From Engelhardtia mirabilis (GTDB lineage: Bacteria; Planctomycetota; UBA1135; GCA-002686595), in the NCBI RefSeq assembly GCF_007748095.1, contig NZ_CP036287.1:4278001-4342000 (forward strand): 64,000 nt of DNA, written 5' to 3'. The translations under genes and the position numbers were made by a program. The notes below the pieces were generated by a model. It saw nothing but the letters and a program-made list of their open reading frames with translations, was not told the origin of the DNA and searched no databases. Each line of letters starts with the position of its first letter. Within the stretch, counting starts at the first letter, position 1. This document shows, piece after piece, positions 11,736 to 22,115 of this stretch.

Positions 11736-13220
11736 TCAACCCGGGCGTGGGTTGCCGAGATCGGCCCAGCTCTCGGCGTCCAGGAAGATGTCCGTGGTCA
11801 CCTGGGCCGGGTCGCTCACGCCGCAGGCCGCGATCAGGTCCAGGGTCGCTCGGACCGTGTTGCGGTGGAAGCGCTCGACGCGCAGACGCTTGTCGGCCAC
11901 GGACAGCCCCTTCACGAGTTCCGGATCCTGGGTCGCTACGCCCGTCGGACAGGTGTTCTTGTCACAGCGCAGGGCCTGGATACAGCCCAGGCTCAGCATG
12001 AAGGCCCGGGCCGAGTTGCAAACGTCGGCGCCCAGGGCCAGGGCCCGCACCAGGGAGGCGGCGGTCAGGAGCTTGCCGCTGGCGATCAGGACCAGGCGCT
12101 CGCGCAGGTCGAACTCCTGCAGCGTGCGGTGGACGAGTTGCAGCGCGGGGCGCATCGGCATGCCCACCGAGTCGGTGAACTCGAGCGGCGCGGCGCCGGT
12201 TCCGCCCTCGGCTCCGTCGACGGTGATGAAGTCGGGCAACAGGTCGGTCTCGACCATGGCCTCGCACAGCGCTCGGAACTCGTCCTCGCGACCGATGCAG
12301 AGCTTGAAGCCCACCGGCTTGCCGCCCGAGAGCTCGCGCAACGAGGCGACGAACTCGAGCAACCCCCGCGGCCCCTGGAAGGCGCTGTGCCCGGGTGGCG
12401 AGAGCACCGTGCGGTGCGGTTCCACCAGGCGCACTCGAGCGATCTCCTCGGTGTTCTTGATCGCCGGCAGCACTCCTCCGTGGCCGGGCTTCGCGCCCTG
12501 GGAGAGCTTGATTTCGATCATCTTGACCTCGGGTCGGCGCGCGCGCTCGACGAACGCGTCCCGGTCGAAGCGACCCTGGTCGTCGCGGCAGCCGAAGTAG
12601 CCGGTCCCGATCTGCCAGACGACGTCGCACTCCCCCACCAGGTGGTGCTCGGTCAGCGACCCCTCCCCCGTGTTGAGGTAGAAGCCGCCAGCCCGCGCGC
12701 CGTGACTGAGTGCTTCGATCGCGCGGCCGCTGAGTGCGCCGTAGCTCATGGCCGAGATGTTGAGCATCGAGGCCTCGTAGGGCTGGGTACAGCGCCCGGC
12801 GCCAATGGTCACTCGCGGCTCCTGCTCGAGCGCCTGCACCGGATACATCGAATGGCGCAGGCCTTCGTAGCCCTTGTCGTAGAGGTCGAGCTCGGTCCCG
12901 AAGGGGTGGGTCGGATCCAAGTCCTTGGCGCGCTGGTAGACCAGGGCGCGGTGGTTGCGCGAGATTGGGACACCGTCCGTGTGCCGCTCGATGAAGTACT
13001 GCTGGATCTCCGGGGAGATGGCCTCGAACAGGAAGCGCAGGTGACCGGCGAGCGGGAAGTTGCGCAGGATCGAGTGCTCCCGCTGGAGCATGTCGCGGAG
13101 CCCGACCCCGAACAACACCACCAACGGCACCAACAGCCAGGCGAAGGCCAGGTGCCACCAGGTCAGGAGGGCGGCGGCGACCACCAGGGTCGCGCCAACT
13201 GCGAGGAACAGACGTCGCAT
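11736..13220 (-). CDS. Membrane-anchored FMN-binding glutamate synthase-like protein
   Basis: 494 residues from ATG 13220. Two hydrophobic segments open the protein (RRLFLAVGATLVVAAALL and FAWLLVPLVVLFGVGL), followed by the glutamate synthase central/FMN TIM-barrel domain: AMSYGALSGRAI, KLSQGAKPGHGG, ITVDGAEGGTGAAP and the Fe-S cysteine cluster CIQALRCDKNTCPTG. The glutaminase domain of full GltB is absent, so this belongs to the stand-alone 'FMN-binding glutamate synthase family' whose real substrate is generally not established. It lies 138 bp downstream of the permease gene on the same strand. Confidence 0.92.
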   Translation of the reverse strand: MRRLFLAVGATLVVAAALLTWWHLAFAWLLVPLVVLFGVGLRDMLQREHSILRNFPLAGHLRFLFEAISPEIQQYFIERHTDGVPISRNHRALVYQRAKDLDPTHPFGTELDLYDKGYEGLRHSMYPVQALEQEPRVTIGAGRCTQPYEASMLNISAMSYGALSGRAIEALSHGARAGGFYLNTGEGSLTEHHLVGECDVVWQIGTGYFGCRDDQGRFDRDAFVERARRPEVKMIEIKLSQGAKPGHGGVLPAIKNTEEIARVRLVEPHRTVLSPPGHSAFQGPRGLLEFVASLRELSGGKPVGFKLCIGREDEFRALCEAMVETDLLPDFITVDGAEGGTGAAPLEFTDSVGMPMRPALQLVHRTLQEFDLRERLVLIASGKLLTAASLVRALALGADVCNSARAFMLSLGCIQALRCDKNTCPTGVATQDPELVKGLSVADKRLRVERFHRNTVRATLDLIAACGVSDPAQVTTDIFLDAESWADLGNPRPG

Positions 13221-13358
13221 GGGCTCAGGTCTCGGGGGACTCGGCGGGGGCGTGCATCGAAAGAGAAACTGGACAGATAGGGCGCTATCTGAGTGGCTCA
13301 ACCTTCAATCGCCTGGCCCTGAAGTGGACCGGACGGGACTCGCCCGGCCCCGCTCGGA

Positions 13359-14576
13359 TCAACGGACAAGTGACAGCAGGGCGCCGATCGAAACCCAGCC
13401 GGCCGCGATCCAAGCGATGGCGACCAGAACCCGATCGAGGCTCAGCCCCGACGATCGCTCGTCGCCTTCGTCCTCGCACTCGTCGACCGCCCCATCACCC
13501 GTCCGGCGCAACCACCACAGGCCGGCGGTGAGGGCCCCGAAGGCCAGGTTGAGATAGAAGGTGTGATCGATCGCGAAGCTCGGTCCGCGCTCGCCGCTGC
13601 TCGCCGCGACCCCGTCGGGCAGTGCGCCAAAGGCGTCGAAGAGATAGTGCAGCGTCACCGACACGGTCACGAGCGCCGCCAGGAAGATCGCCCCGATGTA
13701 GAGGGCCAGGCGCCAGCCGTTGTAGCCGATCTGGATCCGCAACACCGGAAGCACGACCAGGTCGCTGAAGAGGAAGGCCATCACCCCGGCGAAGCTGACG
13801 CCGTTGTGGTAGAGCAGCCCCGCCAGGGGCACGTTGCCCATGGAGCCGATGAAGGGGCAGAAGGCCGCGACGGGCCCGATCAAGGCGTCGAGCAAGACTC
13901 CGCCGAAGCCGGCATCCTCGGCTCCGCCCGGGAAGAGGGCCTGGAAGAACGACCGCGGCACGAAGACGGCGATCGCGCCCGCCGCGGCGAAGCCGATCGT
14001 CACGTCCTTGACGACCATGTCCCACTCCATGAAGTAGCGCCGGGCGACGTCGCGCCAGGCGGCTTTGGAGCGCAGCCGTCGCGAGAGCGGACGGGACTCC
14101 TCCTCCGAGGCTTCGTCAGGGTCTTCACCCCGCGCCTGTTCGACCAGTCGCGCCGGCCGGGTGAGCCGCACCAACGCCCAGGTCACGAGGATCAGCAACA
14201 GGCCGCCCAGGTACTCGCCGACCACGAACTCCCAGGACAGGAAGACCGCGATCACGAAGCCCAGCTCGATCACCAGATTGGTGGAGGCCAGCAGGAAGGC
14301 CAGGGAGGGCACCAGCCCCGCGCCCTTGCGGAACAGGGAACGGGTCGTCGACAGGGCCGCAAAGCTGCAACTGCTGGAGATGAAGCCAAAGAGGGTCCCG
14401 AGGGCGACGCTGCGCGGGCCCGCGTCGCCCATCGCGCGCTGCATCCGTGAGCGCGTGACGAAGACCTGGATCAGGCTCGACACCGCGTAGCCGAGCACGA
14501 AGGCCCACAGGGCACTCCAGAAGAAGGACAGCGAGGTCAGGGCCGCCCGCGACCACAGATCGAGGAGCTCGGCCAC
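13359..14576 (-). CDS. ArsP/DUF318-type permease
   Basis: 405 residues with about eight to ten predicted membrane helices. The motif SSCSFAALSTTRSLFRKGAG is the signature of the PF03773 permease family, which includes ArsP, an exporter of trivalent organoarsenicals. An acidic/basic loop around residues 140-190 splits two membrane halves. No arsR-like regulator or other arsenic gene is adjacent, so the substrate is open. It reads toward the FMN flavoprotein gene and may be cotranscribed with it. Confidence 0.88.
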   Translation of the reverse strand: MAELLDLWSRAALTSLSFFWSALWAFVLGYAVSSLIQVFVTRSRMQRAMGDAGPRSVALGTLFGFISSSCSFAALSTTRSLFRKGAGLVPSLAFLLASTNLVIELGFVIAVFLSWEFVVGEYLGGLLLILVTWALVRLTRPARLVEQARGEDPDEASEEESRPLSRRLRSKAAWRDVARRYFMEWDMVVKDVTIGFAAAGAIAVFVPRSFFQALFPGGAEDAGFGGVLLDALIGPVAAFCPFIGSMGNVPLAGLLYHNGVSFAGVMAFLFSDLVVLPVLRIQIGYNGWRLALYIGAIFLAALVTVSVTLHYLFDAFGALPDGVAASSGERGPSFAIDHTFYLNLAFGALTAGLWWLRRTGDGAVDECEDEGDERSSGLSLDRVLVAIAWIAAGWVSIGALLSLVR

Positions 14577-15174
14577 GCGCCGATGGTAGCGGGGAAGCTC
14601 CGGAGTCCGAGGGCGGTCGAGGATGCGCCAGGCTCGGACCTGTCCACTCGAGGCGGCGAGGCCAGGGACCGCTCGAGGTCCACGCGTTCGGTGTGTGCCT
14701 TGCGCCCCGCCGCAACGCAGTGCGTCGGTCTCCAGACGGCCGCACTACCGACCGCGGCTCCCATCGCTCGAAGTGCCTGGATGGATGGGTCACGACGACC
14801 GTGGGCTGGCGCGGCCAGGTCGGTTCCCGGCGGGGCTTGGGCGCTGCGGTCCCCGAAGGCGACCCGGATCGGGTCGTCGGGGAGGACCGTCCTGCCATGG
14901 TCCCGCCAGGAGACGCGCGGCCGGCGAAGCCGGCCGGTTGGCCCGTTGGAGCGCGAGTCGTGCGGACGTATCCGGGCCAGACGCCCGAGGTCAGCCCGTT
15001 GGATGGCCGGCAGGCTAGCCTCGGTCGGCGGATCGCTCGCCGAATGCCGAGAGCTCAGCCCGCGCGGCGCCCCCCTGGTTCTCGGATTCCCGCGGGACGG
15101 CCGACCTCCCGGGCGGATTGGACCTCCGACGGGCGAGACCCGCTCGGTCGACCTCCCCTCAACATCCCCAGCCC
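14577..15174. other. Intergenic region, no gene recognised
   Basis: About 600 bp between divergent genes. Several open frames cross it on both strands, as expected at this GC content, but none shows family motifs or a convincing start. It presumably holds the promoters for the permease and the beta-propeller gene; I see no clear operator or hairpin. Confidence 0.6.
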
Positions 15175-17235
15175 ATGTCCAAAGTCGCACTGACCGCCGC
15201 ATTCATCGCCTCCTTCGTCGCCGTCGAGTCGGGCGCCGCCCGCGCGGGCGAGCTGCTCGTGAGCAACTTCACCACCGGCGTGGTCGCGAGCTTCGATCCG
15301 ATCAGTGGCACCCCCACGGGGACCTTGCAGCCGGGCGTCTCCACGCCGGCAGGGATGGTCGTCGCGCCGAACGGGACCCTGCTCGTGGCCAGCAGCTCCG
15401 GCAACTTGATCCGCGCCTACGACGGACTGTGCGGGACCAGCCTCGGCGTCTTTGCCAGCGGCGGCGGCCTCAACCAACCCCGCGACCTTGCCTTCGGGCC
15501 GAACGGCAACCTCTTCGTCGCCAACCGCCAGGGCAACAACGTGCTCGAGTTCGACGGGACGACCGGCGTCTTCGTGAAGGTCTTCGCCAGCCAGGACCTG
15601 TCGGCCCCGATCGGCCTGGCCTTCACTTCCGACGGCAACCTGCTCGTCACCAGCCTGAACACCGACAAGCTCGTGCGCTTCGATGGGACGACGGGGGCCA
15701 AGCTCGAGGTGCTCCCGACCGGGTCCGAGCTCGACGGACCCGTGGCGATCCTGCTGCGGCCCAATGGCAACCTGTTGGTCTCCAGTTCCCTGAACGACCG
15801 GGTGTTGCAGTACACGCCCAGCGGCGGCTTCCTGGGGATCTTCGCCCAGGGCTCCGGTCTGGACAATCCGATCGGTCTGGCCTTCGACGGGGCCGGCGAC
15901 CTGCTCGTGGTCAGCGCGAACTCCGGGGCGATCCTGCGCTTCGATGGTACGAGTGGCGCCTTCGAGGGCGTCCTCGCGACTCCGGGCCCACAACCCTTCG
16001 ACCTGGCCTTCGGTCCCGACGCACCGCCGCTCCCGACGGCTCCTGGATACGACGTCAGCACCTACGCGCCGAACGTACCGGGTCCCTTCGTGCTCGACTT
16101 CGCCCCGGACGGGCGCCTCTTCGTCGGGCAGCAGACCCAGCCCGTGATCGGGGTAAACGCCTTCGTGACCGTGGTGGCCCCGGACGGGACCCACGCGCCC
16201 TACGGCGCGGCTCCGACCCTCGACCCCGACGTCGTGGTCTACGACGCGGTGGGGACGGTCTCCGGTGTTCCCGGCTCGGTCATCGTGGGAGGGATCTGCG
16301 GAACGAGTGTCGGTTGCCTGCACCGTATCGGTCCGGATCAGTCGGTGACCCAGATCCTCGGTCCGACCACCGAACTCGAGAACCCCTACAACCTGGAGTT
16401 CGACAGCCAGGGTCGCTTGATCTGCACCGACGACACCCAGCCCCGACTCCTGATCGTCGGCCCAGGTGCCGGGAGCGTGGCGACCCTGGTCAACCTCCCG
16501 TCGCCGGCCACCGGCCTGGCAATCGACGCGGCGGACCGGATCTACTCCTCGAATGAGGGCGGGACCGTACTTCTGCACTCGAGCAGCGGCGCGCTGCTCG
16601 ACGGAGCCTACGCCCAGGGCCTGGGACCCAACCCGCCCCTCGCGATCGGGCCGGGGGGGCCGTGCTTCGGCACCTTCCTCTACGCGATCGATCCGGCCAC
16701 TGGCGAGCTCCTGCGCCTGCTCCCCGGAGGCGGCAAGCAGGTCCTGGGCACGGGCTTCGCCAACGACCAGTCCGACCTGACTTTCGGCCCCGATGGCGCC
16801 TTGTACGTGACCCAGGTCTGTGCGGACCGTGTAGTCCGCATCGCGCCGTCCTCGCCGGCAATCCAGGCCACGCGGAGCGGGATCCCGCCCAACCCCACGG
16901 CCCTGCTCCCCGGGGTGACCAGCGGCCCGGTGATCGGCGCGACCTGGGATCCGGTGATCTCCCACGGAAGCTTCGCTCCGGGAGCGCTGATCGACGTGCT
17001 CGTGGTGACCTCCGGTCCGACCAACCTGCCCCTGCCTGGCTTCGGAACCCTGCTCTGCGACCTGGCGGTGACCTACTTCACCGCGACCACCGCCGCGGGC
17101 GCTCCCTTCGCCGTGGACATACCGCCGACCTGCCAGATCGTCGGCCTTGGCCTCTGCACCCAGGGGGTGTCGGTGGACGGCGTGGGAGGCCTGCTGTTGA
17201 CCAACGCGCTCGACATCGCGGTCGGGACCTACTGA
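15175..17235 (+). CDS. Secreted NHL/Vgb-like beta-propeller protein
   Basis: 686 residues from ATG 15175. A Sec signal peptide (VALTAAFIASFVAVESGAARA) is followed by at least eight blades of the type 'FxPxGNLLVxxxxxxxVLxFD', for example FGPNGNLFVANRQGNNVLEF and RPNGNLLVSSSLNDRVLQY, typical of NHL/SMP-30/Vgb propellers. A second propeller half covers about residues 290-560 and a beta-rich tail ends the protein. It is extracytoplasmic; ligand unknown. The downstream sulfatase starts 143 bp later on the same strand and could be coexpressed. Confidence 0.85.
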   Translation: MSKVALTAAFIASFVAVESGAARAGELLVSNFTTGVVASFDPISGTPTGTLQPGVSTPAGMVVAPNGTLLVASSSGNLIRAYDGLCGTSLGVFASGGGLNQPRDLAFGPNGNLFVANRQGNNVLEFDGTTGVFVKVFASQDLSAPIGLAFTSDGNLLVTSLNTDKLVRFDGTTGAKLEVLPTGSELDGPVAILLRPNGNLLVSSSLNDRVLQYTPSGGFLGIFAQGSGLDNPIGLAFDGAGDLLVVSANSGAILRFDGTSGAFEGVLATPGPQPFDLAFGPDAPPLPTAPGYDVSTYAPNVPGPFVLDFAPDGRLFVGQQTQPVIGVNAFVTVVAPDGTHAPYGAAPTLDPDVVVYDAVGTVSGVPGSVIVGGICGTSVGCLHRIGPDQSVTQILGPTTELENPYNLEFDSQGRLICTDDTQPRLLIVGPGAGSVATLVNLPSPATGLAIDAADRIYSSNEGGTVLLHSSSGALLDGAYAQGLGPNPPLAIGPGGPCFGTFLYAIDPATGELLRLLPGGGKQVLGTGFANDQSDLTFGPDGALYVTQVCADRVVRIAPSSPAIQATRSGIPPNPTALLPGVTSGPVIGATWDPVISHGSFAPGALIDVLVVTSGPTNLPLPGFGTLLCDLAVTYFTATTAAGAPFAVDIPPTCQIVGLGLCTQGVSVDGVGGLLLTNALDIAVGTY

Positions 17236-17378
17236 ACCGACCCGGCGGCTCACGGACCGCCGCAGGTTGGCGGGCGCGCGCCGAACTCGCCGATTCCGGG
17301 GAATTGCCGTCTTGCCAGAACGGCTTGCTCCGTTGTATTTGGAGTCTTCGGTCCGCGCCCCCCCAACTACGACCATCG

Positions 17379-19136
17379 ATGAGCCAGCGTCTTCGCGTCG
17401 CCCGCACCCTCCTGGGAGTCACTTGCGTCGCCTTCGCCCTCGCCGGACTCGGCGCCGCGACCCCCGGCGGCACTCCCCCGACGAACGTCCTGCTGCTGCT
17501 CGCCGACGACGTGGGGGTCGACTCGCTGACCCTCTACGGCCTCGGCACCCTGGCCGCGAACACGCCCAATCTCGACGCCCTCGCCGCCGGCGGGATGCGC
17601 TTCGACAACGCGTTCTCGAACCCGACCTGCTCGCCGACGCGGGCGACCCTGCTGACGGGGAGGTACTCGTTCCGCACGGGCATCGGCGCGATCGTCGACA
17701 CGTCGGGCGGCGGGCTGCCCCTCTCGGAGGTCACCCTGCCGGAGATGCTCGACCTGGGCGCGACCACGCCGTGGTCCCACGCCATGTTCGGCAAGTGGCA
17801 CCTGGGGCACCTGAACATCGGCGGCCCCCTGGCGCCCAACCTCGCTGGCTTCAGTCACTTCGCGGGGTCCCTGCAAAACCTCGATCCGCCCGCGCAGAGC
17901 TACACCTCCTGGAACAAGATCGTCGACGGGGTGACCACCCACGTCGACGCCTACGCCACGACCGAGGTCGTCGACGACGCCTTGGCGTGGATCGCCACGG
18001 CCCCGGAGCCCTGGTTCACCTATGTCTCGTTCCACTCGGCCCACACGCCCTACCACGCCCCGCCGGCGAACCTGCACACGGTCGACCTGAGCGGAGCCGG
18101 CGAGCCGAACATGGACCCGGTGCCCTACTACCGGGCCATGATCGAAGCCATGGACACCGAGATCGGGCGTCTCTTGGCCGGACTCGGTACGACCCTCGAC
18201 AACACCCTGGTGGTCTTCTTCGGCGACAACGGGACGGCGACCGAGGTGACCCTGCCGCCCTTCTCGCCGGCCCAGGCCAAGGGCAAGCTCTTCCACCAGG
18301 GGACGCGGGTCCCGCTGATCGTCAGCGGCCCCCAAGTCGCCGTCGCGGGGAGCACCAGCCAAGCGCTGGTGAACACCACCGACTTCTTCGCGACCCTGGC
18401 CGAGGTCGCAGGCGTCGACTTGACCAACGTCGAGCCCGCGGGGCAGGTCCTCGATTCGATCAGCTTCCTGCCCTCGCTCGCGGATCCCGCTGCCGCAGGA
18501 GCGCGGGACCTGGTCTTCGCCGAACGCTTCTGGCCCAACCAGCCCCACACGTCGGTACCGGTGCAGCCGCTCGGGTACACGTGCCAGCCGACCCTCGATC
18601 CGGGCGGCGAGATCTCCATGTCCCTGAGCCTGTGCGGCGGCGCACTGGTCGACGGCAACACGGCGGACCTCACGCTGACGGGGGCCCCGGCCCTCGCACC
18701 GGTCTGGCTGGCGATCGGATCGAAGTACGACCCCCTGCCCCTGCCTGCCCTCGGCGGGGTCCAGGGGCCGAATCCGATCGCGTACATGATCTCGGCGCTG
18801 ACGGATCCGAGCGGCAGCCTGGTGGTGCCGGGGCTCAAGGGCAACATCGGCCCCTTCGTTTTCTACTTCCAGGCCGTGGCCCAGAACCCGCTCAATCTCT
18901 ACCAACTGCTGTGGTCGAACGTGGTCGAGACGCACTACCTCGGCGTGGACTCCAAGGCGGTCTTCGACGGCCGCTACAAGTTGATCGCGAGCGTGCTCGG
19001 CGGCCCCGACCTGTTCTTCGACCTGTGGAACGACCCGTTCGAGCAGGTCAACCTGCTCGACGCGCCACTGGCATCGGCGGACGCGGTCTCCTTCGACAAC
19101 CTGACGCTGCGGCTCACGACTCTGATCGCACCCTGA
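17379..19136 (+). CDS. Secreted sulfatase (type I, Cys formylglycine)
   Basis: 585 residues from ATG 17379. A Sec signal peptide ends near GLGAATPGG. The catalytic signature is CSPTRATLLTG, the C-x-P-x-R sulfatase motif whose Cys is oxidised to formylglycine. Metal ligands are seen in LLLADDVGVDSL and FFGDNGT, and substrate-pocket motifs in FGKWHLGHLN and HSAHTPYHAP. It should hydrolyse sulfate esters, probably of polysaccharides, outside the cytoplasm. Maturation needs a formylglycine-generating enzyme; the only FGE-like domain in this window is fused to the kinase at 42038. About 400 bp of the C-terminus beyond the catalytic core are unusual and beta-rich. Confidence 0.93.
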   Translation: MSQRLRVARTLLGVTCVAFALAGLGAATPGGTPPTNVLLLLADDVGVDSLTLYGLGTLAANTPNLDALAAGGMRFDNAFSNPTCSPTRATLLTGRYSFRTGIGAIVDTSGGGLPLSEVTLPEMLDLGATTPWSHAMFGKWHLGHLNIGGPLAPNLAGFSHFAGSLQNLDPPAQSYTSWNKIVDGVTTHVDAYATTEVVDDALAWIATAPEPWFTYVSFHSAHTPYHAPPANLHTVDLSGAGEPNMDPVPYYRAMIEAMDTEIGRLLAGLGTTLDNTLVVFFGDNGTATEVTLPPFSPAQAKGKLFHQGTRVPLIVSGPQVAVAGSTSQALVNTTDFFATLAEVAGVDLTNVEPAGQVLDSISFLPSLADPAAAGARDLVFAERFWPNQPHTSVPVQPLGYTCQPTLDPGGEISMSLSLCGGALVDGNTADLTLTGAPALAPVWLAIGSKYDPLPLPALGGVQGPNPIAYMISALTDPSGSLVVPGLKGNIGPFVFYFQAVAQNPLNLYQLLWSNVVETHYLGVDSKAVFDGRYKLIASVLGGPDLFFDLWNDPFEQVNLLDAPLASADAVSFDNLTLRLTTLIAP

Positions 19137-19385
19137 ACCCAGGGTGCTGCTGCATTGCGCCGCGGCGTTCGAGCGGGGGACGGCGGGGCCCGCGCCCGAG
19201 ATCTGCCGCCGCCGGGGTCCAGCCCCCCACCGAGCGGAGCAGTGTTTCGGGAACGACGCACCCAGACCCGTGGCCAGGATCCAAGACCCAGCAGACCGTG
19301 CGCCGGGGGGCCCGGGTTCAGGCCGATGGACTCGACTTGGTGCCTCGAGCGGTGGCACCCTGCCCGGGCCATCCGTCGGATCCCC

Positions 19386-21304
19386 ATGCAGTTGCCCCAC
19401 CTTGCGCCGCTTCTCGCCCTCCTGACGATCCTGACCGGCCCCGCGCGATCGCAGGGCAGCGCTGGAGCGACAGCTCCGGGCACGGCGGGGATCGAGGCGC
19501 TGCAAGAGACCACGACCGCGGCTGCCGGACAGCAGCTCTCGGAGCCCGTTCCGCTCGTGGTCTGGAATCGCGAGATCGCCGTGCTGCGGGTCGACCTCGG
19601 AGGCGTGACCACCCAGGAGCGTGCGCGGCGCGCCGCCGAGCGCATCCTCGCCCTGCCCGACGACCCACTCGGACCGACGACCCACTCGGACCGACGATCG
19701 CGATCGAGGCCACGCGGCTCGGATCCCTACCCGGCTTCAACCTGATCGTCGGCGGAACGATCGTCTTCACGCTGTTCGAAGCGGACGTCGACCCCTCCCT
19801 CGGCGAGCCGCTCTCGGTCGCGGTCGACCGCGCGCGCGCCCGACTGGCCGAGGTTCTGGGGGCCCGAGCCAAGCAACGCAGTCTGCCGCTGCTCCTGCGG
19901 GGAGTGGGCCTGGCCCTCGCGGCGACCATCGGCCTGGGGGCTGTGCTCTGGCTGCTCGCCCTGATCAAGCGCGTCACGATCAAGCGTGCGCGCAAGAGCG
20001 TCGCCCGCAGCGAGCGACTTCGCGTGCGCGACGCGGACCTGCGGCCCTACGCGGCCGAGGCGGTCGAGCGGCTGATCGGGATCGTCAACCTGGGTCTGAT
20101 TGGCGTCTCGCTCTACATCTGGCTCGAGTTCTGCCTGACTCGCTTTCCCTACACCTCACCCTGGAGCGCCGCCCTCGGGACCCAGCTCTGGGAGCTGGCA
20201 CGGTGGATCGTCGATGGGGTCCTCGAGGCCATCCCGGGGCTGATCGTCGTAGCCCTCGCCTTCTTCGTGACGCGCGGCATCGCGCGCGCGATCAGCGTCG
20301 CGGTGGCGCGTATCGAGCGTCGCGCGGAGCGCACCGAAGGCGTCGCCCCCGAGACCGTGCGAGCGACACGCCGCCTCGCCGTCGCCGCAGTCTGGATCTT
20401 CGGCATCGTGTTCGCGTACCCCCACCTGCCCGGCGCCCAGAGCGACGCCTTCAAGGGAGTCAGCGTGGTCCTGGGACTGATGGTCACGCTCGGTTCCTCG
20501 GGGCTCGTGAATCAGATGATGAGCGGATTCGTCGTGCTGTACTCGAAAGCGGTACGCAGCGGCGAGGTGGTCCGAATCGGCGACATCGAGGGGCAGGTCA
20601 CCGATCTGGGGCTGCTCGCCACGCGCGTGCTCCTGCCCAGCGGCGAGGAGGTCTCGATCCCCAACGCAGTCGTTGTCACCCGCGAGATCACGAACTTCAG
20701 CCGCGGCCCCGGCGAGGGTCGCGCCGTGGCTTCGACCTCGGTCACGATCGGCTACGACACCCCCTGGCGCCAGGTTCGGGCGCTGCTGCTGCTCGCCGCG
20801 CAGCGCACCGATGGCGTCGCCCGTGAGCCCGCCCCGCGCGTCACCCAGACGAACCTCTCCGATTGGTTCGCCGAGTATCGGCTGATCTTCGAGGTCGAGG
20901 ACGGCAAGCGCCGCGCGGCGATCATCAACCAGGTCCACGCGGCGATTCAGGACGCGTTCAACGAGTACGGGGTGCAGATCATGTCGCCCCACTTCGTCGG
21001 ACAGCCGGACAGCCCGATCGTCGTCCCACGCGGCGCGCAGGAGCCTGAGCCCGCCCCCCGCTTCCGCTTCACAAAGGAAGCGCCCCCGGCCTCGTTCGAC
21101 CCCGTCGAGCAGGCCGCGCAACAGCGCGCGGAGCGCGAAGCGGAGGAGCAGGCCAAGACCGAGCGGGTCCGGCTCCGCGAGGAGCGCGGGCAGGCGGAGA
21201 AGGAGGAGAAGGCGCGGGCGAAGGAAGCGGAGCAGGCGCCGGAGGGGGACCAACCGTCCGAGGACGACCCCGAGCGCCCGAACCCTGTGGACCCGGCCTC
21301 TTAG
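19386..21304 (+). pseudogene. MscS-type mechanosensitive channel, frameshifted by a 17-bp tandem duplication
   Basis: The N-terminal part (ATG 19386, signal peptide HLAPLLALLTILTGPARSQG) runs in one frame until a stop at 19743-19745; the rest continues in another frame from about 19695 to 21304. Deleting one copy of the 17-bp direct repeat at 19661-19694 restores a single protein of about 630 residues reading ...ALPDDPLGPTIAIEATRLG. The restored protein has several membrane helices, the MscS pore/beta domain (LGLMVTLGSSGLVNQMMSG, GDIEGQVTDLGLLATRVLLP, IPNAVVVTREITNFS) and a charged Glu/Lys-rich tail. Either a real loss-of-function mutation or an assembly error; the coding content is otherwise intact. 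Confidence 0.85.
19661..19694. repeat. Two tandem copies of a 17-bp unit inside the MscS gene
   Basis: The unit CGACCCACTCGGACCGA occurs at 19661-19677 and again, perfectly, at 19678-19694. Seventeen is not a multiple of three, so the duplication shifts the frame of the channel gene; removing one copy restores it. Confidence 0.95.
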
Positions 21305-22115
21305 GCGTTGCGATGGCGCCGTGCGCCGGCCGAGCATCGCGGTGCGCACGGGCGCAGCCCAACGACTGGGCGCCGACGACCAGGGAGTGTGGTTCGGTCC
21401 CTTGGGTGCCCCAGCAGGCCGCACTCGCGAGGGCCTCACGGCAACTGGCAAGTCGGTGCCTCGGCCTGGCCCCAGACCCTCTGGCTCGAGGCACCAGGTG
21501 CTGCAGTGCTCGGTCCGACAAGAGGGCCCCGAGCGCAGATATCGACTGATCTAGCCGGACAACCATGCGGAGACAACGCGACCCACCGTCTCCCCTCTTC
21601 CGCACCACTACGAGAATCAGCATCGGGCGCGGGAGCGGTCGCCGCGGCGCACACCCCTTCCAGAACGGATCGCGACCATCGCTGCAAGGAATCCCAGTTT
21701 GCCGCCTCCAAGTCCCAAAGGAACTACGCAGCGCCCCACAACCCACGCCCTCGGCTCGCACCCCCCAGGCCAGATTGGCTGGCCCACAGCGGTCACCAAG
21801 CGTCGCGGCCAGTGCCTCCAGCTCGTCAGCAGCCGAGGGCCGGCGCTCAGGGTTGCTGGGCGCGGGTCTTGATGAACGCTGAGGGCAAGCACCACAGCGC
21901 CTTGCACGACCTGCTCGAGATCGCGCGGACGTGCGGACACGGGGGACCCCTGCGAGCCAAGACCCCGCTCGGTCTGGTAGCTGGTTGGAAAAGCCCGGAA
22001 TCGAGATCTCGGCCCGGACAAACAAGTGACTTGGTCTCCGCCTACCCTGGATCACCCCCGAGTAGCAACGCTCCACCCCGTCCCTCCGGACGGCTACGCG
22101 CGCACCGGCATCTTC
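21305..22115. other. Intergenic region, no gene recognised
   Basis: About 810 bp with only low-quality overlapping open frames on both strands (Arg/Pro/Ser-rich translations, no motifs). Less codon-like than its surroundings; it may be decayed coding sequence or the control region of the sensor kinase gene. I see no RNA gene or repeat here. Confidence 0.5.

Noticed and set aside
15055..17376. 773-residue minus frame opposite the beta-propeller gene
   Set aside because: Shadow of a repeat-rich gene; no start or motif of its own.
17267..19380. First ~700 codons of a very long plus frame leading into the MscS gene
   Set aside because: Reads out of frame through the sulfatase gene; only the part after the 17-bp duplication is real channel sequence.
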